Positions 36,042-45,659 are shown, counted from the first letter of the stretch. The stretch is 64,000 nt of DNA from Roseiarcus sp963770275 (GCA_963770275.1 CAVYPD010000048.1:62001-126000), one strand, 5' to 3'. Notes: generated by a model from the letters alone, not told the origin. Made by a program: numbers and translations.

Positions 36042-37061
36042 TCATGCGGGTGTCGGCGCATCGTCGCGGAGCAGCCCTTCTCGCTTCAGCCTGGACCAGA
36101 AATCGACGGGGATCGGGGCGGAGATCTGCTTCAGATTGTCTTCGAGATGTGCGAGGCTGCGCGTGCCGGGAATGATCGTAGGCACGCAAGGGTGCGCAAG
36201 CACGAACTGTAGGGCCGCCGATCGCAGGGTGACGCCGAAATCCTTGCAGACCCCTTCGATGGCGCGGACGCGCGCAAGGATCGGTTCAGGCGCCAAACTG
36301 TAATTGTAGTGGGCGCCATTGACGGCGCCTGTCGCCAGGATACCGCTATTGTAGCCGCCTCCGAGCGTGATCGCGACATTCCGCGCCTCACAAAGCGGCA
36401 AGAAGGAATCGAGCGCGTCCTGTTCGAGCAGCGTGTAGCGCCCAGCGAGCAAGAAGCAATCGAAGTCCCTTTCGCGCAGGGCCTGGTCGCAGACCTGCCA
36501 TTCGTTGCAGCCGACGCCGATCGATTTGACCAAGCCCTCCGACCGCAACTTGTCGAGCGCCTTGTAGGCGCCGTCCATGGCGGTGCGGAAATGCGCCTTC
36601 TGAACCTCCGGCGGATGGCTGAAATTGTCGATGTCGTGGATGAATGCGATGTCGATGCGCTCGAGCGCCATGCGCTGAAGGCTGTCCTCGAAGGAGCGCA
36701 TGGCCCCATCGTAGCTGTAGTCGTGAATGACCTCGAACGGCGCCGGATCGACCCAGAATTTCGATTCGATACGGCTGCGGGGTTGGGGTTTGAGGAGCCG
36801 GCCGACCTTCGTCGAGAGAACATATTCGTCGCGCGGGCGCCATCTCAGCGCCTCTCCGAGGCGAAGCTCGGAGAGGCCGTTCCCGTAGAACGGGGCCGTG
36901 TCGAAATACCTGAGCCCCGCGTCCCATGCGCCGTCCGTCACCGCGCGAGCGTCGACATCGGGCACAAACCGGAACTGATTGCCGAGCGGCGCTGTTCCGA
37001 GGCCCATCGCCGTCACTTCGAGCCCCGAGCGGCCGAATCTCCTCTTTTGCGTTGGTTTCAT
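36042..37061 (-). CDS. Aldo/keto reductase (D-threo-aldose/L-fucose dehydrogenase-like)
   Basis: The ATG at 37061 has GAAGAAGGG upstream; 339 residues. AKR tetrad elements: YFDTAPFYGNG (Asp, Tyr), STKVGRLL (Lys) and FIHDID (His). GVGCNEWQVCDQAL and GGGYNSGILATG match the pyridoxal 4-dehydrogenase/D-threo-aldose 1-dehydrogenase branch, which oxidises free aldoses to lactones with NAD(P). It is the last gene of the transporter-3 operon, so it likely acts on the imported sugar. Confidence 0.9.
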   Translation of the reverse strand: MKPTQKRRFGRSGLEVTAMGLGTAPLGNQFRFVPDVDARAVTDGAWDAGLRYFDTAPFYGNGLSELRLGEALRWRPRDEYVLSTKVGRLLKPQPRSRIESKFWVDPAPFEVIHDYSYDGAMRSFEDSLQRMALERIDIAFIHDIDNFSHPPEVQKAHFRTAMDGAYKALDKLRSEGLVKSIGVGCNEWQVCDQALRERDFDCFLLAGRYTLLEQDALDSFLPLCEARNVAITLGGGYNSGILATGAVNGAHYNYSLAPEPILARVRAIEGVCKDFGVTLRSAALQFVLAHPCVPTIIPGTRSLAHLEDNLKQISAPIPVDFWSRLKREGLLRDDAPTPA

Positions 37062-37092
37062 CGCGCCCTTCTTCCCGCCCGTTGTCTGGGCG

Positions 37093-38093
37093 TCACTTGA
37101 TGAACGAGTACTTCGAACGGTCAATCGTCAGCGACACGGCGAGGATAATGACCGCGCCCTTGACGATGTCCTGGGTGAAGCTGTTGACTTCAGTCACGTC
37201 CATACCGTTCGTCAGAATGGCGATCACTAGCACGCCGAGCAGCGTCCGATGCGGACCTCCGATGCCGCCTGAAAGCGCGGTGCCGCCCATCACCACCGCG
37301 GCGATCGAATTGAGCAGGAGTCCGCTGCCCGCCGTTGGCGTGCCGGCTCCGACCTGGCCAGTGAGCATGACGCCAGAAAAACCGCAGATTGCGCCGCTGA
37401 GCACGAAGGCAAGGATCTTGTAGAGGGTGACGGGAACGCCGGCATGAGCGGCGACGATTTCGCCTCCGCCGAGCGCGTAGAGGTAGCGGCCCAGCTTGGT
37501 CTTGAACGCGACGATCGTCAGGATCGCGGTCGCGCCCAACCCGAGCCAGATCACGTTCGGCACCCCAAGGATCGGCGCGTTGTTGACGAGCGAGGGCAGG
37601 AGGGTGTTGGCGAACAGGATCGATTGCCCCTGCGAGATCTGGTTCGTCACGCCCGAGAGAATCGAGAGCATGCCGAGCGTCACCAGGAAGGAGGGCACGC
37701 GCAGCATCGTCACCAAGAGCCCATTGGCCAGGCCGACCAATGCGCCCGCCGCGACGCCGACGAGTCCGCCCCCGAACGCGCCCAACGTATCGACGGTCAG
37801 CGCCGTCAGGATGCCGGTTAGCGTAACGAGCGCGCCGACCGAAAGATCGATCGAGCCGATCAGAATCACCACCGTCTCTGCAAGCGACACCAGCAGCAGC
37901 ACGGACGACTGACGGCCGATGTTGAGCGCGTTGGACGCCGAGAAGAACAGCGGATTGACCGCGGTGAAGTAGATGACGAGCGCAACGATTGAGACGAACG
38001 GCAGGAGCGCGACCCTAAATCGCGACAGCCCGGCCAAGCGCCGCTGAGACCTGCGAGCCGCCGCTCGGCGGCGCTCCGAGCATTACTGGACAT
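37093..38093 (-). CDS. CUT2 sugar ABC transporter 3, permease (possible frame disruption at N terminus)
   Basis: Multi-helix permease with LVSLAETVVILIGSIDLSV (here VVILIGSIDLSVG), LRVPSFLVTLGM and GGTALSGGIGGPHRTLLG. The clean frame starts at a TTG at 38037, but an ATG at 38093, 6 nt after the ATPase stop with GAGG before it, opens a natural-looking frame (MSSNARSAAERRLAGLSG) that joins the main frame if one base is missing near 38040. I use 38093 as the likely true start. Only one permease is present, so it should homodimerise. Confidence 0.87.
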
Positions 38094-38099
38094 TCAGCC

Positions 38100-39660
38100 T
38101 CACACCATCGCCGCGACGACTTCGGCTTCGCGAGGCTTTGCGCCCTGCTCGGCGCCTATGAGCGCCGACATCGCGCCGTCACGGAGGACCAAGATTCGAT
38201 TCGAAAGCCCGATGAGTTCGGGCAGATTATCCGACACCAGGAGGATCGAGCCGCTCATTGGCGACAATCTCGCGCATGAGCCGATAGATGTCCTCCTTCG
38301 CGCCGACGTCGAGCCCCCGGCCAGGGTCGTCCAGAACGAGGATATGCGTTCCCCGCGCCAGCCATTTGGCGAACACGACCTTCTGTTGGTTGCCGCCCGA
38401 CAGATTGCGGCACGCCGTGTCGTGGCTCGGCGCGCGGACGCGCAGTTTCTCCATCCAGATCTTCGTTTGGTCACGGCTTCGTCGCGAAGACAGTAGCGGC
38501 AATCCGCGCAACGACAGCGCATCCAAACTGGGTAGAGTCAGATTCCATTCGACCGTATCACTGCCGATGACCCCGGCGATCAGTCGCTCTGCCGGCACGT
38601 AGCCGATCCCGCGGGCTATCGCGTCGCGTCGCGAGCCTGGCCGCAGCTGCGCGTCGCCAATCCGCACCTCGCCTTCCGCCTGCGCCTCCGCACCGGCGAC
38701 GATCTTCGCGAGCGTCGACTTGCCGGAGCCCAGGACGCCGGCGACGCCGAGGATCTCGCCTTTCCGCAGATCGAACGAGACGTTCTCGAGTTCTCCGGGT
38801 TTCGAGATCCCGACCGCCTGTAACGCGACCTCGTCCTCCGGAAGGCGCTGGCTCGCCTCGCGGTAATATTCGGCGTTCCTCTGCCGACCGACAATGAGCT
38901 CGTGCAGCGCCGACTCGTCGATGCCGGTCGTCGAGCGCTGATCGACGACACGGCCATCCTTGAGGGCGACGAACTCGTCGCAGGTCGCGAAGATGTCGGC
39001 AAGTCGATGCGACACGAACACGAAGGACGCGCGCGTCCGCCACCGCGCTATGCCCTCGAACAGCTTCACGGTCTCTTGGTCGGAGAGCGCGCTCGTCGGC
39101 TCGTCGAGCAGGATGATCGGCTCGACCGGGTAAACCCTGCTCAGCGCGAAGGCCTTGGCGATCTCGACGAGCTGTCGCTGACCGAAGGACAGCGACCCCG
39201 TCAGAGCGCGTGGATCCACGTCAACGTGCAGGTCGTCCAGCACTGCTTTCGCCTCAGCGATCATCGCGCGCTGTCGCAAAAAACCCGCGCCTGCGAGGAA
39301 CTTGCGTTCCCGGCCGAGAAAGATGTTCTCGTAGACCGGGATCGCCGCGATCAGCCCCTGTTCCTGGAAGACCGTCGCAACCCCGTGCTGCGCCGCCTCG
39401 GTCGGATGACCGAAGCGGACTGGATGTCCATCAATGGAGAGCGTCCCGGAATCGGGGCGGACCGAACCGTTGATAATGGAGAGGAGCGTCGATTTTCCCG
39501 CGCCGTTCTCGCCGACGAGGCCGAGTACTGAATGCCGCTTCAGACTGAAGCTGACCTCATCGAGCGCCCTGACGCCGGGATAGGCTTTCGAGACATCCTG
39601 AAGGACAATCGCCTTTCGTCCGTCCGGTCCGGCCGTATCGCTGCCGCCCTCCGCCGCCAT
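38100..39660 (-). CDS. CUT2 sugar ABC transporter 3, tandem ATPase (one frame disruption)
   Basis: First module: GENGAGKSTLL, LSFGQRQLVEIAKAF, IILLDEPTSALSD. Second: GVLGSGKSTLAK, with an intact Walker A (unusual for this family, whose second site is normally degenerate), LSGGNQQKVVFAKW and ILVLDDPGRGLDVGAK, where Walker B has Asp-Asp rather than Asp-Glu. Near 38253 one surplus base breaks the frame; afterwards GSILLVSDNLPELIGLSN and ILVLRDG complete it. Corrected length is about 519 residues. It starts 8 nt after the binding-protein stop. Confidence 0.88.
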
Positions 39661-39668
39661 CGAGGTCC

Positions 39669-40928
39669 TCAGAGGAACGGACCCGACTTGTACCGGTCGG
39701 CATAGAGCTTGGTCACCTCGTCGAGCTCACTCCGCCACGAACTGGCCGCATAGGCTGGGTTCAGCTTGTCCTTGCCGGGTTGTGTCCCCCAATGGGTCGA
39801 GGGGTCGATCGGAATGATCTTGTTCTGCGGATCCCAGTCGTCCGGATGCATCGTGCGGCTCATCTTGACCCAGTCGAAGGGCAACTCTTTCGCCTCGTAG
39901 ATCTTCGACGCGATGGAGGCGGCGTTGGCCGCCGTCGCGGTCACCGAGCCGGTGTAGATCAGGCGCTCAGGCAGCTTCGGTTTATATCCGCGCAGACAAT
40001 CAAACAGCAGGACCGCCGCGAAGCCTGCCTGATACGGCGGCAGCGAGGTGTTGGTGGCGACATACTGACCGCCCTTCGCGACTTCCTGCAGCGCCTCCGG
40101 AATGCCGTCGATGCCGGCCACCTTGACGTTCGAGAGGCCACGTTCCTTCAACACGCTAAGGACGCCCAGCGCCATAGAATCGTTCTGGGCGAAGACTGCC
40201 TTCATATCTGGATGCGCAGTGACCATGCTCAGCATCACCTCGCGCGCCTTCTCGCGAACCCAGTCGCCGCGCAGGTCGCCGACGATCTTGATCCCTGGAA
40301 ACTCATTCGCCGCCTTGAGGACCCCGGCCGTGCGCGCGTCGTCCGTTGGCGTCGCGAGGCCCTTGATGTGCACGACGACGCCTTCGCCGCCGATCGACTT
40401 GAACAGCTCCTTCGCGACCTCGTAGCCCGCCTGAGTCGAGTTGGCGGTGTTGTAGGACACGAAAAAATCGCCAACGTCGGGCGGGGTGAACCAGGCCGGG
40501 ATCTCCCACAGGGCGGCGTAGAAGATTTTGTTCTCCTGGCAAATCTTGGCGACCATCGGCACTTCGCCGGCGGCGACCACCGTATTGATGAGCATGTTCA
40601 CGCCGCTCGTGGGAAGCGCGCGTACCTGCGCGAGCTCCCGGGCGGCGTCATTGTCGTGATAAAGGTCCTCAGTGTCGAACTTGAGCGACGCCGCGGTGGC
40701 TTTGAAACCCTTGATGAAAGCGGCCCAATAGTCGTTTGCCAAGGTTGCGACGATTGTTGCGGCCTTCGGCGTCGGGTCTGCGGCCCTCGCGGACCCGCTG
40801 AGAAGCGGAAGCGTTGAGGCGGCGGGGATTGCAACGCCGGCGTGCGCAGCTAGTTGCATGAAGACGCGCCGGGTCAGCGGATTCCGGATGCGCAACGCCG
40901 TACGAGCGATAGCTTCTTCCGTCGACAT
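39669..40928 (-). CDS. CUT2 sugar ABC transporter 3, solute-binding protein with Tat-like signal
   Basis: The 419-residue product has an N-terminal twin-arginine motif (TRRVFMQLAA) then a hydrophobic stretch and a GSARA-AD cleavage site, suggesting Tat export, unlike the Sec signals of the other binding proteins here. The mature part has ATIVATLANDYWAAFIKG, TSGVNMLINTV, VFAQNDSMALG and VAGIDGIPEAL, a Peripla_BP_4 sugar-binding fold. It heads the operon binding protein-ATPase-permease-aldo/keto reductase. A LacI-type operator lies 42 bp before its start. Confidence 0.9.
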   Translation of the reverse strand: MSTEEAIARTALRIRNPLTRRVFMQLAAHAGVAIPAASTLPLLSGSARAADPTPKAATIVATLANDYWAAFIKGFKATAASLKFDTEDLYHDNDAARELAQVRALPTSGVNMLINTVVAAGEVPMVAKICQENKIFYAALWEIPAWFTPPDVGDFFVSYNTANSTQAGYEVAKELFKSIGGEGVVVHIKGLATPTDDARTAGVLKAANEFPGIKIVGDLRGDWVREKAREVMLSMVTAHPDMKAVFAQNDSMALGVLSVLKERGLSNVKVAGIDGIPEALQEVAKGGQYVATNTSLPPYQAGFAAVLLFDCLRGYKPKLPERLIYTGSVTATAANAASIASKIYEAKELPFDWVKMSRTMHPDDWDPQNKIIPIDPSTHWGTQPGKDKLNPAYAASSWRSELDEVTKLYADRYKSGPFL

Positions 40929-40969
40929 TTTCGTTCCTCCCCAATTTCGTTCTCGCCGCTTGGCGCGAC

Positions 40970-40983
40970 TGCACTCGATTGCA
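40970..40983. promoter_or_regulatory. LacI-type operator upstream of transporter 3
   Basis: TGCACTCGATTGCA is symmetric in 12 of 14 positions (TGCA-nn-CG-nn-TGCA) and lies 42 bp upstream of the binding-protein start. It matches the site before the LacI gene at 34926-34939. Confidence 0.6.
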
Positions 40984-41055
40984 TTTGTCGTCCCGCGTCA
41001 AGGGCACGGGTCGCCCGGATGCTCTCACGCCGTCGTTAGGGCGCGCACAACGAAA

Positions 41056-41071
41056 ATTATCATTTTGGGAT
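41056..41071 (-). promoter_or_regulatory. TGTYCAAA-type promoter motif, copy I
   Basis: The minus strand reads ATCCCAAAATGATAAT. Weak match in the divergent region between transporter 3 and the SDR at 41266. Confidence 0.35.
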
Positions 41072-41142
41072 TCGATCGGTTTGCGAAGCGGCTCCGAGGA
41101 TGGTCGGCGGTGCGGGCTGAAATCTCGCGCGAGAAGGGCCGA

Positions 41143-41158
41143 TGTCCAAACTGAGAAT
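41143..41158 (+). promoter_or_regulatory. TGTYCAAA-type promoter motif, copy J
   Basis: Reads TGTCCAAACTGAGAAT, 107 bp before the SDR start at 41266. Confidence 0.45.
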
Positions 41159-41265
41159 CTTTTGGGTATGGGCAGCGTCGAACCGGTGGGATGGTTCGAC
41201 AGCTTCTGCGCTCACTCAATTGGTGGGCCGCAAGCAGAGCACAAACATTCAGGAGGAGCGACAAG

Positions 41266-42042
41266 GTGACAGATGCGCAAAAGAGCTATTCGCTCGAAGG
41301 GAAAACCGCTTTCGTGACCGGCGCCGCCGGAGGAATCGGAAGCGCGATCACCGAGCGGCTCTGCGGTCTGGGCGCCCGGGTCATCCTGGCGGACATGGTC
41401 GATCGCGTGGAAAGCGCTGCGAAGGAATGGGCGAGCAAGGGCTATAAGACGTCCGCCCTGAAGCTCGATGTCACCAATAGCGCCGCCGTGGAGAAGGCCG
41501 CCGCCGACCTCAACAAGCAATTCGGCCATGTCGACATTCTCGTCGCCAACGCCGGCGTGGCCTATGAGAGCCCGACCGCGACGCATTCCGACGATGACTG
41601 GCATCGCTGCTTGAAGATCAATCTGGACGGCGTGTTCTACTGCGTCCGCTCGTTCGGCAAGCGGATGGTCGAGCGCAAGTCCGGCAGCATTGTCTGCATC
41701 TCCTCGATCGCTGGCGTGAAGGCTGTAAGGCCGGAACTGCACGCAGGCTATGACGTCTCCAAGGCCGGTGTGGCTCACCTCTGTCGTGTCGTTGGCGTCG
41801 AATGGGCGAGCCATAATGTGCGCGTTAATGCTGTTGGGCCCGGCTACACGGAGACCGACATGCTGAAGAAGGTCGGCCTTGAGCAGCCCGCGGTGATGAA
41901 GGCGTGGATCGACGACATTCCGATGAAGCGACTTCTTCAGCCCGCCGAAATAGCATCAACAATCGGCTTCCTCGTATCCGACGCGGCGAGCGGCATCACG
42001 GGGCAGCTCATTATGACGGATGCCGGCTATTCCGCGGCGTAG
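41266..42042 (+). CDS. Short-chain dehydrogenase/reductase (SDR)
   Basis: GTG start with AGGAGG 9 nt upstream; 258 residues. TGAAGGIGSAI cofactor loop, ILVANAGVAYES, CISSIAGVK, YDVSK and MTDAGY near the end. It is the first gene of an operon whose next three genes form an XylHFG-like transporter, so it probably oxidises the imported sugar at C1 or another hydroxyl. Confidence 0.9.
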   Translation: MTDAQKSYSLEGKTAFVTGAAGGIGSAITERLCGLGARVILADMVDRVESAAKEWASKGYKTSALKLDVTNSAAVEKAAADLNKQFGHVDILVANAGVAYESPTATHSDDDWHRCLKINLDGVFYCVRSFGKRMVERKSGSIVCISSIAGVKAVRPELHAGYDVSKAGVAHLCRVVGVEWASHNVRVNAVGPGYTETDMLKKVGLEQPAVMKAWIDDIPMKRLLQPAEIASTIGFLVSDAASGITGQLIMTDAGYSAA

Positions 42043-42197
42043 CGCGGCCGGCGGGAGTGGACGCGGTGAAGGCGGCCAGCTTAAGCGGGGGCGCCGCAGG
42101 AAGGCAAGCTTCGGTCCTCGCGCCAGGCGACCCGAACGCGGCGCCCGACGGAAAGACAGCGACGGCCCGGTCAAGCGGGCGACCTCGAGGTGAGGTC

Positions 42198-43406
42198 ATG
42201 AAGTCGACCGAAGTTCCGATCGCGGCCGCCAGAACGCCGCTCGCGCCGCGTCTGGTCGAGCTTCTGTCGGGAGACTGGCGGTACGTTCCAATCTTGACGG
42301 CGATTGTTCTCATCTGGATCCTGTTCGGGGTCTGGGACCCCAAGTTCCTTTCGCCAAGGAACCTGTCGAATCTTAGCCTCCAGAGCGTAGTCACGGGAAT
42401 TCTGGCGCTCGGTCTCGTGCCCGTCCTGATCATCCGCCAGATCGATATGTCGGTGGCTGCGGTCAGCGCGGTCGCCGGGACGATTACAGGCCAGATGCTG
42501 ATCGTTTTCGACGCGCCGGTTTGGCTCGCAATCGCGGCCGGAGTGGCCTTCGGCGCAGCGGTTGGCTTCGTCCAGGGCCGGTGGATCACATGGACCAAGA
42601 CACCCGGTTTTCTGGTTACTTTCGGCGTCTCCCTGATCCTGGCCGCCGTTCAGTTGCGGCTGCTTCCGGCGACTGGCCAGATCAACCTGTTCGGCACGGA
42701 TCTGACATTTCTCGCGGGATCCTATGTCGACAAGTCGTTGAGTTGGGGACTCGTCCTTCTCGCAGTCGCAGGCTTCGCCGTCTTTCGCTATCTTTATATT
42801 TCCGACGCCATCAAGGCGGGGCTCGCCGTCACGGTCGCCAAGAACGTCGTGGCGCCGACGGCGATCGTTCTTCTCGTGATCGCGATCGCTGTCGGCGCGC
42901 TCAATCGGCATAACGGCGTCCCGGTCGCCGTTCTGATCTTCCTGCTGGCGATCATCGTCCTGTCTTATATCGGCTCGCACACTCGGTTTGGCGTCTATCT
43001 CTATGCGACGGGCGCGAATCCCAGCGCCGTGGCCCGAGCGGGAATCAAGGTCGACGGGATCCGAATTGCGGCCTTCATGATCTGCGGGGCGTTTGCAGCC
43101 TTTGGCGGAATTTTGGCGGCCTCCCGCCTTCTCGGGGTTTCGGCGCAATCATCGGGTATGGGAACACTCCTCCTCGAGGCGATCACCGCTGCGGTCGTGG
43201 GCGGAACCAGCCTGTTTGGAGGGCGCGGATCGCCGTGGTCGGCGCTGTTCGGAGCGCTGGCGATCACGAGCATCTCGAACGGCATCGACCTTCTGGGTCT
43301 GGGCACCGAGGTCAAGCTGGCGACCCAGGGCATCGTGCTGATCCTCGCGACCTCCCTCGATTCCGTCATTCACAATCTTTCGCGGGGCCCTTCCGCCGAA
43401 CTCTGA
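42198..43406 (+). CDS. CUT2 (XylH-like) sugar ABC transporter 4, permease
   Basis: The ATG at 42198 has GAGGTGAGG upstream; 402 residues, longer than RbsC-type permeases and in the XylH size range with extra helices in the middle. LGLVPVLIIRQIDMSVAA is the LGQ-DLS equivalent; GFLVTFGVSLIL, GARPSA-type ATGANPSAVARAGI and GGTSLFGGRGSPWS are typical. A GTG at 42066 would add a low-complexity N-terminal extension. It lies between the SDR and the binding protein; unusual gene order permease-binding protein-ATPase. Confidence 0.88.
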   Translation: MKSTEVPIAAARTPLAPRLVELLSGDWRYVPILTAIVLIWILFGVWDPKFLSPRNLSNLSLQSVVTGILALGLVPVLIIRQIDMSVAAVSAVAGTITGQMLIVFDAPVWLAIAAGVAFGAAVGFVQGRWITWTKTPGFLVTFGVSLILAAVQLRLLPATGQINLFGTDLTFLAGSYVDKSLSWGLVLLAVAGFAVFRYLYISDAIKAGLAVTVAKNVVAPTAIVLLVIAIAVGALNRHNGVPVAVLIFLLAIIVLSYIGSHTRFGVYLYATGANPSAVARAGIKVDGIRIAAFMICGAFAAFGGILAASRLLGVSAQSSGMGTLLLEAITAAVVGGTSLFGGRGSPWSALFGALAITSISNGIDLLGLGTEVKLATQGIVLILATSLDSVIHNLSRGPSAEL

Positions 43407-43452
43407 CCACGCAACAAAACGGCCCATTCAACAATATGCAGGAGGAAACGAA

Positions 43453-44550
43453 ATGAACTCGGTTACCAAGGCTATGACGATCGTTGCGGGACTTGGCTGC
43501 GCCGCTTCGTGCGTAAGTCCCGCGGCGGCCCTCGACCCGGACCCGTCACTGACGGGAAGCGTCTATATGATGCTGCCGAACTTCACGACCGTTCGGTTCG
43601 TGCAGAAAGATGGGCCTGCGTTTGTCGCCGCAATGAAGAAATATGCGCCGAATATCAAGGTCGAAGTCATCAACGGGGAGAGCAACCCGCAGCTCCAGCA
43701 ATCGCAGGTCGATGCCGCGATCACCGGCGGCGCGAAGGCGATCGTCCTCGTCGCGGCGGATCCATCGCTCGCCAGCGGCAGTCTCAATGCTGCAAAAAAG
43801 GCGGGCGTCCCCTTAATCGCCTACGAGCACGAGGCGAGTGGCGGCCCCGTCACCTATTACACGCAGTTTGGCGCGCTGAAGGTCGGCGAGGCGCAAGGAA
43901 AGAACGCGGCTGCGGCGCTCTCTGAGGGCGGCCCATACAAGATCGCCCGACTCTACGGCAACAAGGGTGATTTCTATACGCGCGCGACAAAAGAGGGCCA
44001 GGACGAATTTCTGAAGCCGCTGCTCGACGCAAAAAAGATCGAGGTCGTCTGTGAGGATTACGTGCCGAACTGGAATCCGTCGGACGCCCAGCACATCATG
44101 GAGCAGTGCCTGACGAAGACCAACGGCGACTTCTCGGCGATCGTTGCGTCCAACGACGGCACAGCGGAGGGCGCGCTGGCGGCGCTTGTCTCGCAAGGGC
44201 TCGCGGGTAAGATCAAGATCCTGGGCGGTCAGGACGCGAATGTCACGACCCTGCAGAATATTCTGCTCGGCCTGCAGCACGGCACGGTGCTGAAGACCTA
44301 TCCGCTTCTCGCCGACAGCGCGGCGCGACTGGCCGTCGACGCGATCAAGGGACAGAAGCCCGAAGACGGGCATATCAATGGCGAGTTCGACAACGGCTTC
44401 GCCAAGATCCCCACGGCCTACATCGACGTCGAGATGATCGACAAGTCGAATGTCGGCGACGTGGTCAAGGCTGGTGTCTGGACCTGGAAGGACATTTGCA
44501 CCGGGCCAGTCGCCAAGACGGACACCTGCAAGCAGCACGCGGGCGAGTGA
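43453..44550 (+). CDS. XylF-like sugar ABC transporter 4, solute-binding protein
   Basis: The ATG has AGGAGG upstream. The 365-residue product has a Sec signal peptide (to about CVSPAAA-LD) and a XylF-type mature part: MMLPNFTTVRFVQKDGPAF, NGESNPQLQQSQVDAAITGG, KAIVLVAAD and VASNDGTAEGALAAL with GGQDAN, where the ND and QD acids are typical of xylose-binding proteins. Two or more Cys pairs (VCEDY, EQCL, DICTG, DTCK) could form disulfides. Followed by a hairpin at 44563-44589 and a single-domain ATPase. Confidence 0.91.
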   Translation: MNSVTKAMTIVAGLGCAASCVSPAAALDPDPSLTGSVYMMLPNFTTVRFVQKDGPAFVAAMKKYAPNIKVEVINGESNPQLQQSQVDAAITGGAKAIVLVAADPSLASGSLNAAKKAGVPLIAYEHEASGGPVTYYTQFGALKVGEAQGKNAAAALSEGGPYKIARLYGNKGDFYTRATKEGQDEFLKPLLDAKKIEVVCEDYVPNWNPSDAQHIMEQCLTKTNGDFSAIVASNDGTAEGALAALVSQGLAGKIKILGGQDANVTTLQNILLGLQHGTVLKTYPLLADSAARLAVDAIKGQKPEDGHINGEFDNGFAKIPTAYIDVEMIDKSNVGDVVKAGVWTWKDICTGPVAKTDTCKQHAGE

Positions 44551-44562
44551 TCCAGGCGGGGG

Positions 44563-44589
44563 TTGGCGCTGAGGTTCGTTTGGCGCCAA
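44563..44589 (+). terminator. Intercistronic hairpin after solute-binding protein 4
   Basis: TTGGCGC and GCGCCAA form a 7-bp stem with a 13-nt loop in the 62-bp gap between binding-protein and ATPase genes. No T-tract. Confidence 0.5.
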
Positions 44590-44612
44590 TTCTCTGAATT
44601 GCGGATGGATGG

Positions 44613-45440
44613 ATGTCTCAAAAGGGAAACGCGGCGCCGGGCCCACTCGACACGGAGACTCGCCTTCCGGTCTTCGAAATCCGGAGCGCGAGCAAGTATT
44701 TTGGCGGCGTGACAGCGCTACAAGCCGTCTCTCTCGATGTCCATGCGGCGGAGATCGTCGCCATCGTCGGCGATAACGGCGCAGGCAAGTCGACATTAAT
44801 CAAAGCGATCTCGGGAACACAGCCGCCGGACGAAGGGACGTTTTTCTTCAGAGGCCAGCCGGTCGAGATCAAGAACCCGCAGGACGCGAGCCGGCTAGGC
44901 ATCGAGACCGTGTACCAGGATCTCGCGCTCTGCGACAATCTCGACACCGTCCAGAATCTGTTTCTCGGCAACGAAATCATCTCTTCGACTTCGACCGGTC
45001 GCCGGCTGAAGCACGCGGCCATGGAGCAGCTCTCCGCTGAAGTGCTGCGCAATCTCGGCGTTACGACGATCCGTTCGCTGCGAGCCCCGGTGGGGCGGCT
45101 CTCCGGCGGGCAGCGGCAAGGCATCGCAATCTGCCGGTGCATCATGAGGGATCCGACCGTTGTGCTGCTCGACGAGCCGACCGCCGCGTTAGGCGTCGAG
45201 CAGCGCGGCGGCGTGGTGCGGCTGATCCGGAAACTGAAGGAGGACAATCACTCGGTGATTGTGATCTCGCATGACCTCCATGACGTCGTGCTTGAGGTCG
45301 CGGATCGCATCGTCGTTCTTCGGCTCGGACGTAAGGTTGCGGAGTTCCGCCGCGAGGAGGTCAACGCTTCCGATCTGGTGGCCGCGATTACGGGGATACG
45401 GTCGCGCTCCGGTTTTCAAACCGGCGCAACGGCGGCCTAA
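44613..45440 (+). CDS. CUT2 sugar ABC transporter 4, single-module ATPase
   Basis: Only one ABC module is present (275 residues), as in FrcA-type ATPases rather than tandem XylG. Walker A GDNGAGKST, Q-loop ETVYQDLALC, signature LSGGQRQGIAICRC and Walker B VVLLDEPTAALG, with switch His in VISHDLHDV. It would work as a homodimer with the permease at 42198. It ends the operon; 219 bp without visible genes precede the next gene. Confidence 0.91.
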   Translation: MSQKGNAAPGPLDTETRLPVFEIRSASKYFGGVTALQAVSLDVHAAEIVAIVGDNGAGKSTLIKAISGTQPPDEGTFFFRGQPVEIKNPQDASRLGIETVYQDLALCDNLDTVQNLFLGNEIISSTSTGRRLKHAAMEQLSAEVLRNLGVTTIRSLRAPVGRLSGGQRQGIAICRCIMRDPTVVLLDEPTAALGVEQRGGVVRLIRKLKEDNHSVIVISHDLHDVVLEVADRIVVLRLGRKVAEFRREEVNASDLVAAITGIRSRSGFQTGATAA

Positions 45441-45659
45441 GTATGGAGCGCCTAGAGGTCGCCGATCGGGACGAAGGGTTGGCGGGGGGTGCAGAGGATG
45501 CCGTCCGGTCGAGCCGGAGCGTACCGCATCCGCGTTGATCTGGAGATCTCGGCGCGTGGCGGCCCAAAATATGCCAAGGTTGAGAAAATGAACGCTGGAC
45601 CGATCTAGCTCCGAGCGCCAAGGAGCAGGTGTGAGCAAACTGTCACGGGGCAATGTGAA

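Larger units (their letters stand above)
40929..41265. other. Divergent control region of transporter 3 and transporter 4 operons
   Basis: No gene seen. Contains the LacI-type site at 40970-40983 and two TGTYCAAA-type motifs (41056-41071 and 41143-41158). Confidence 0.5.
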
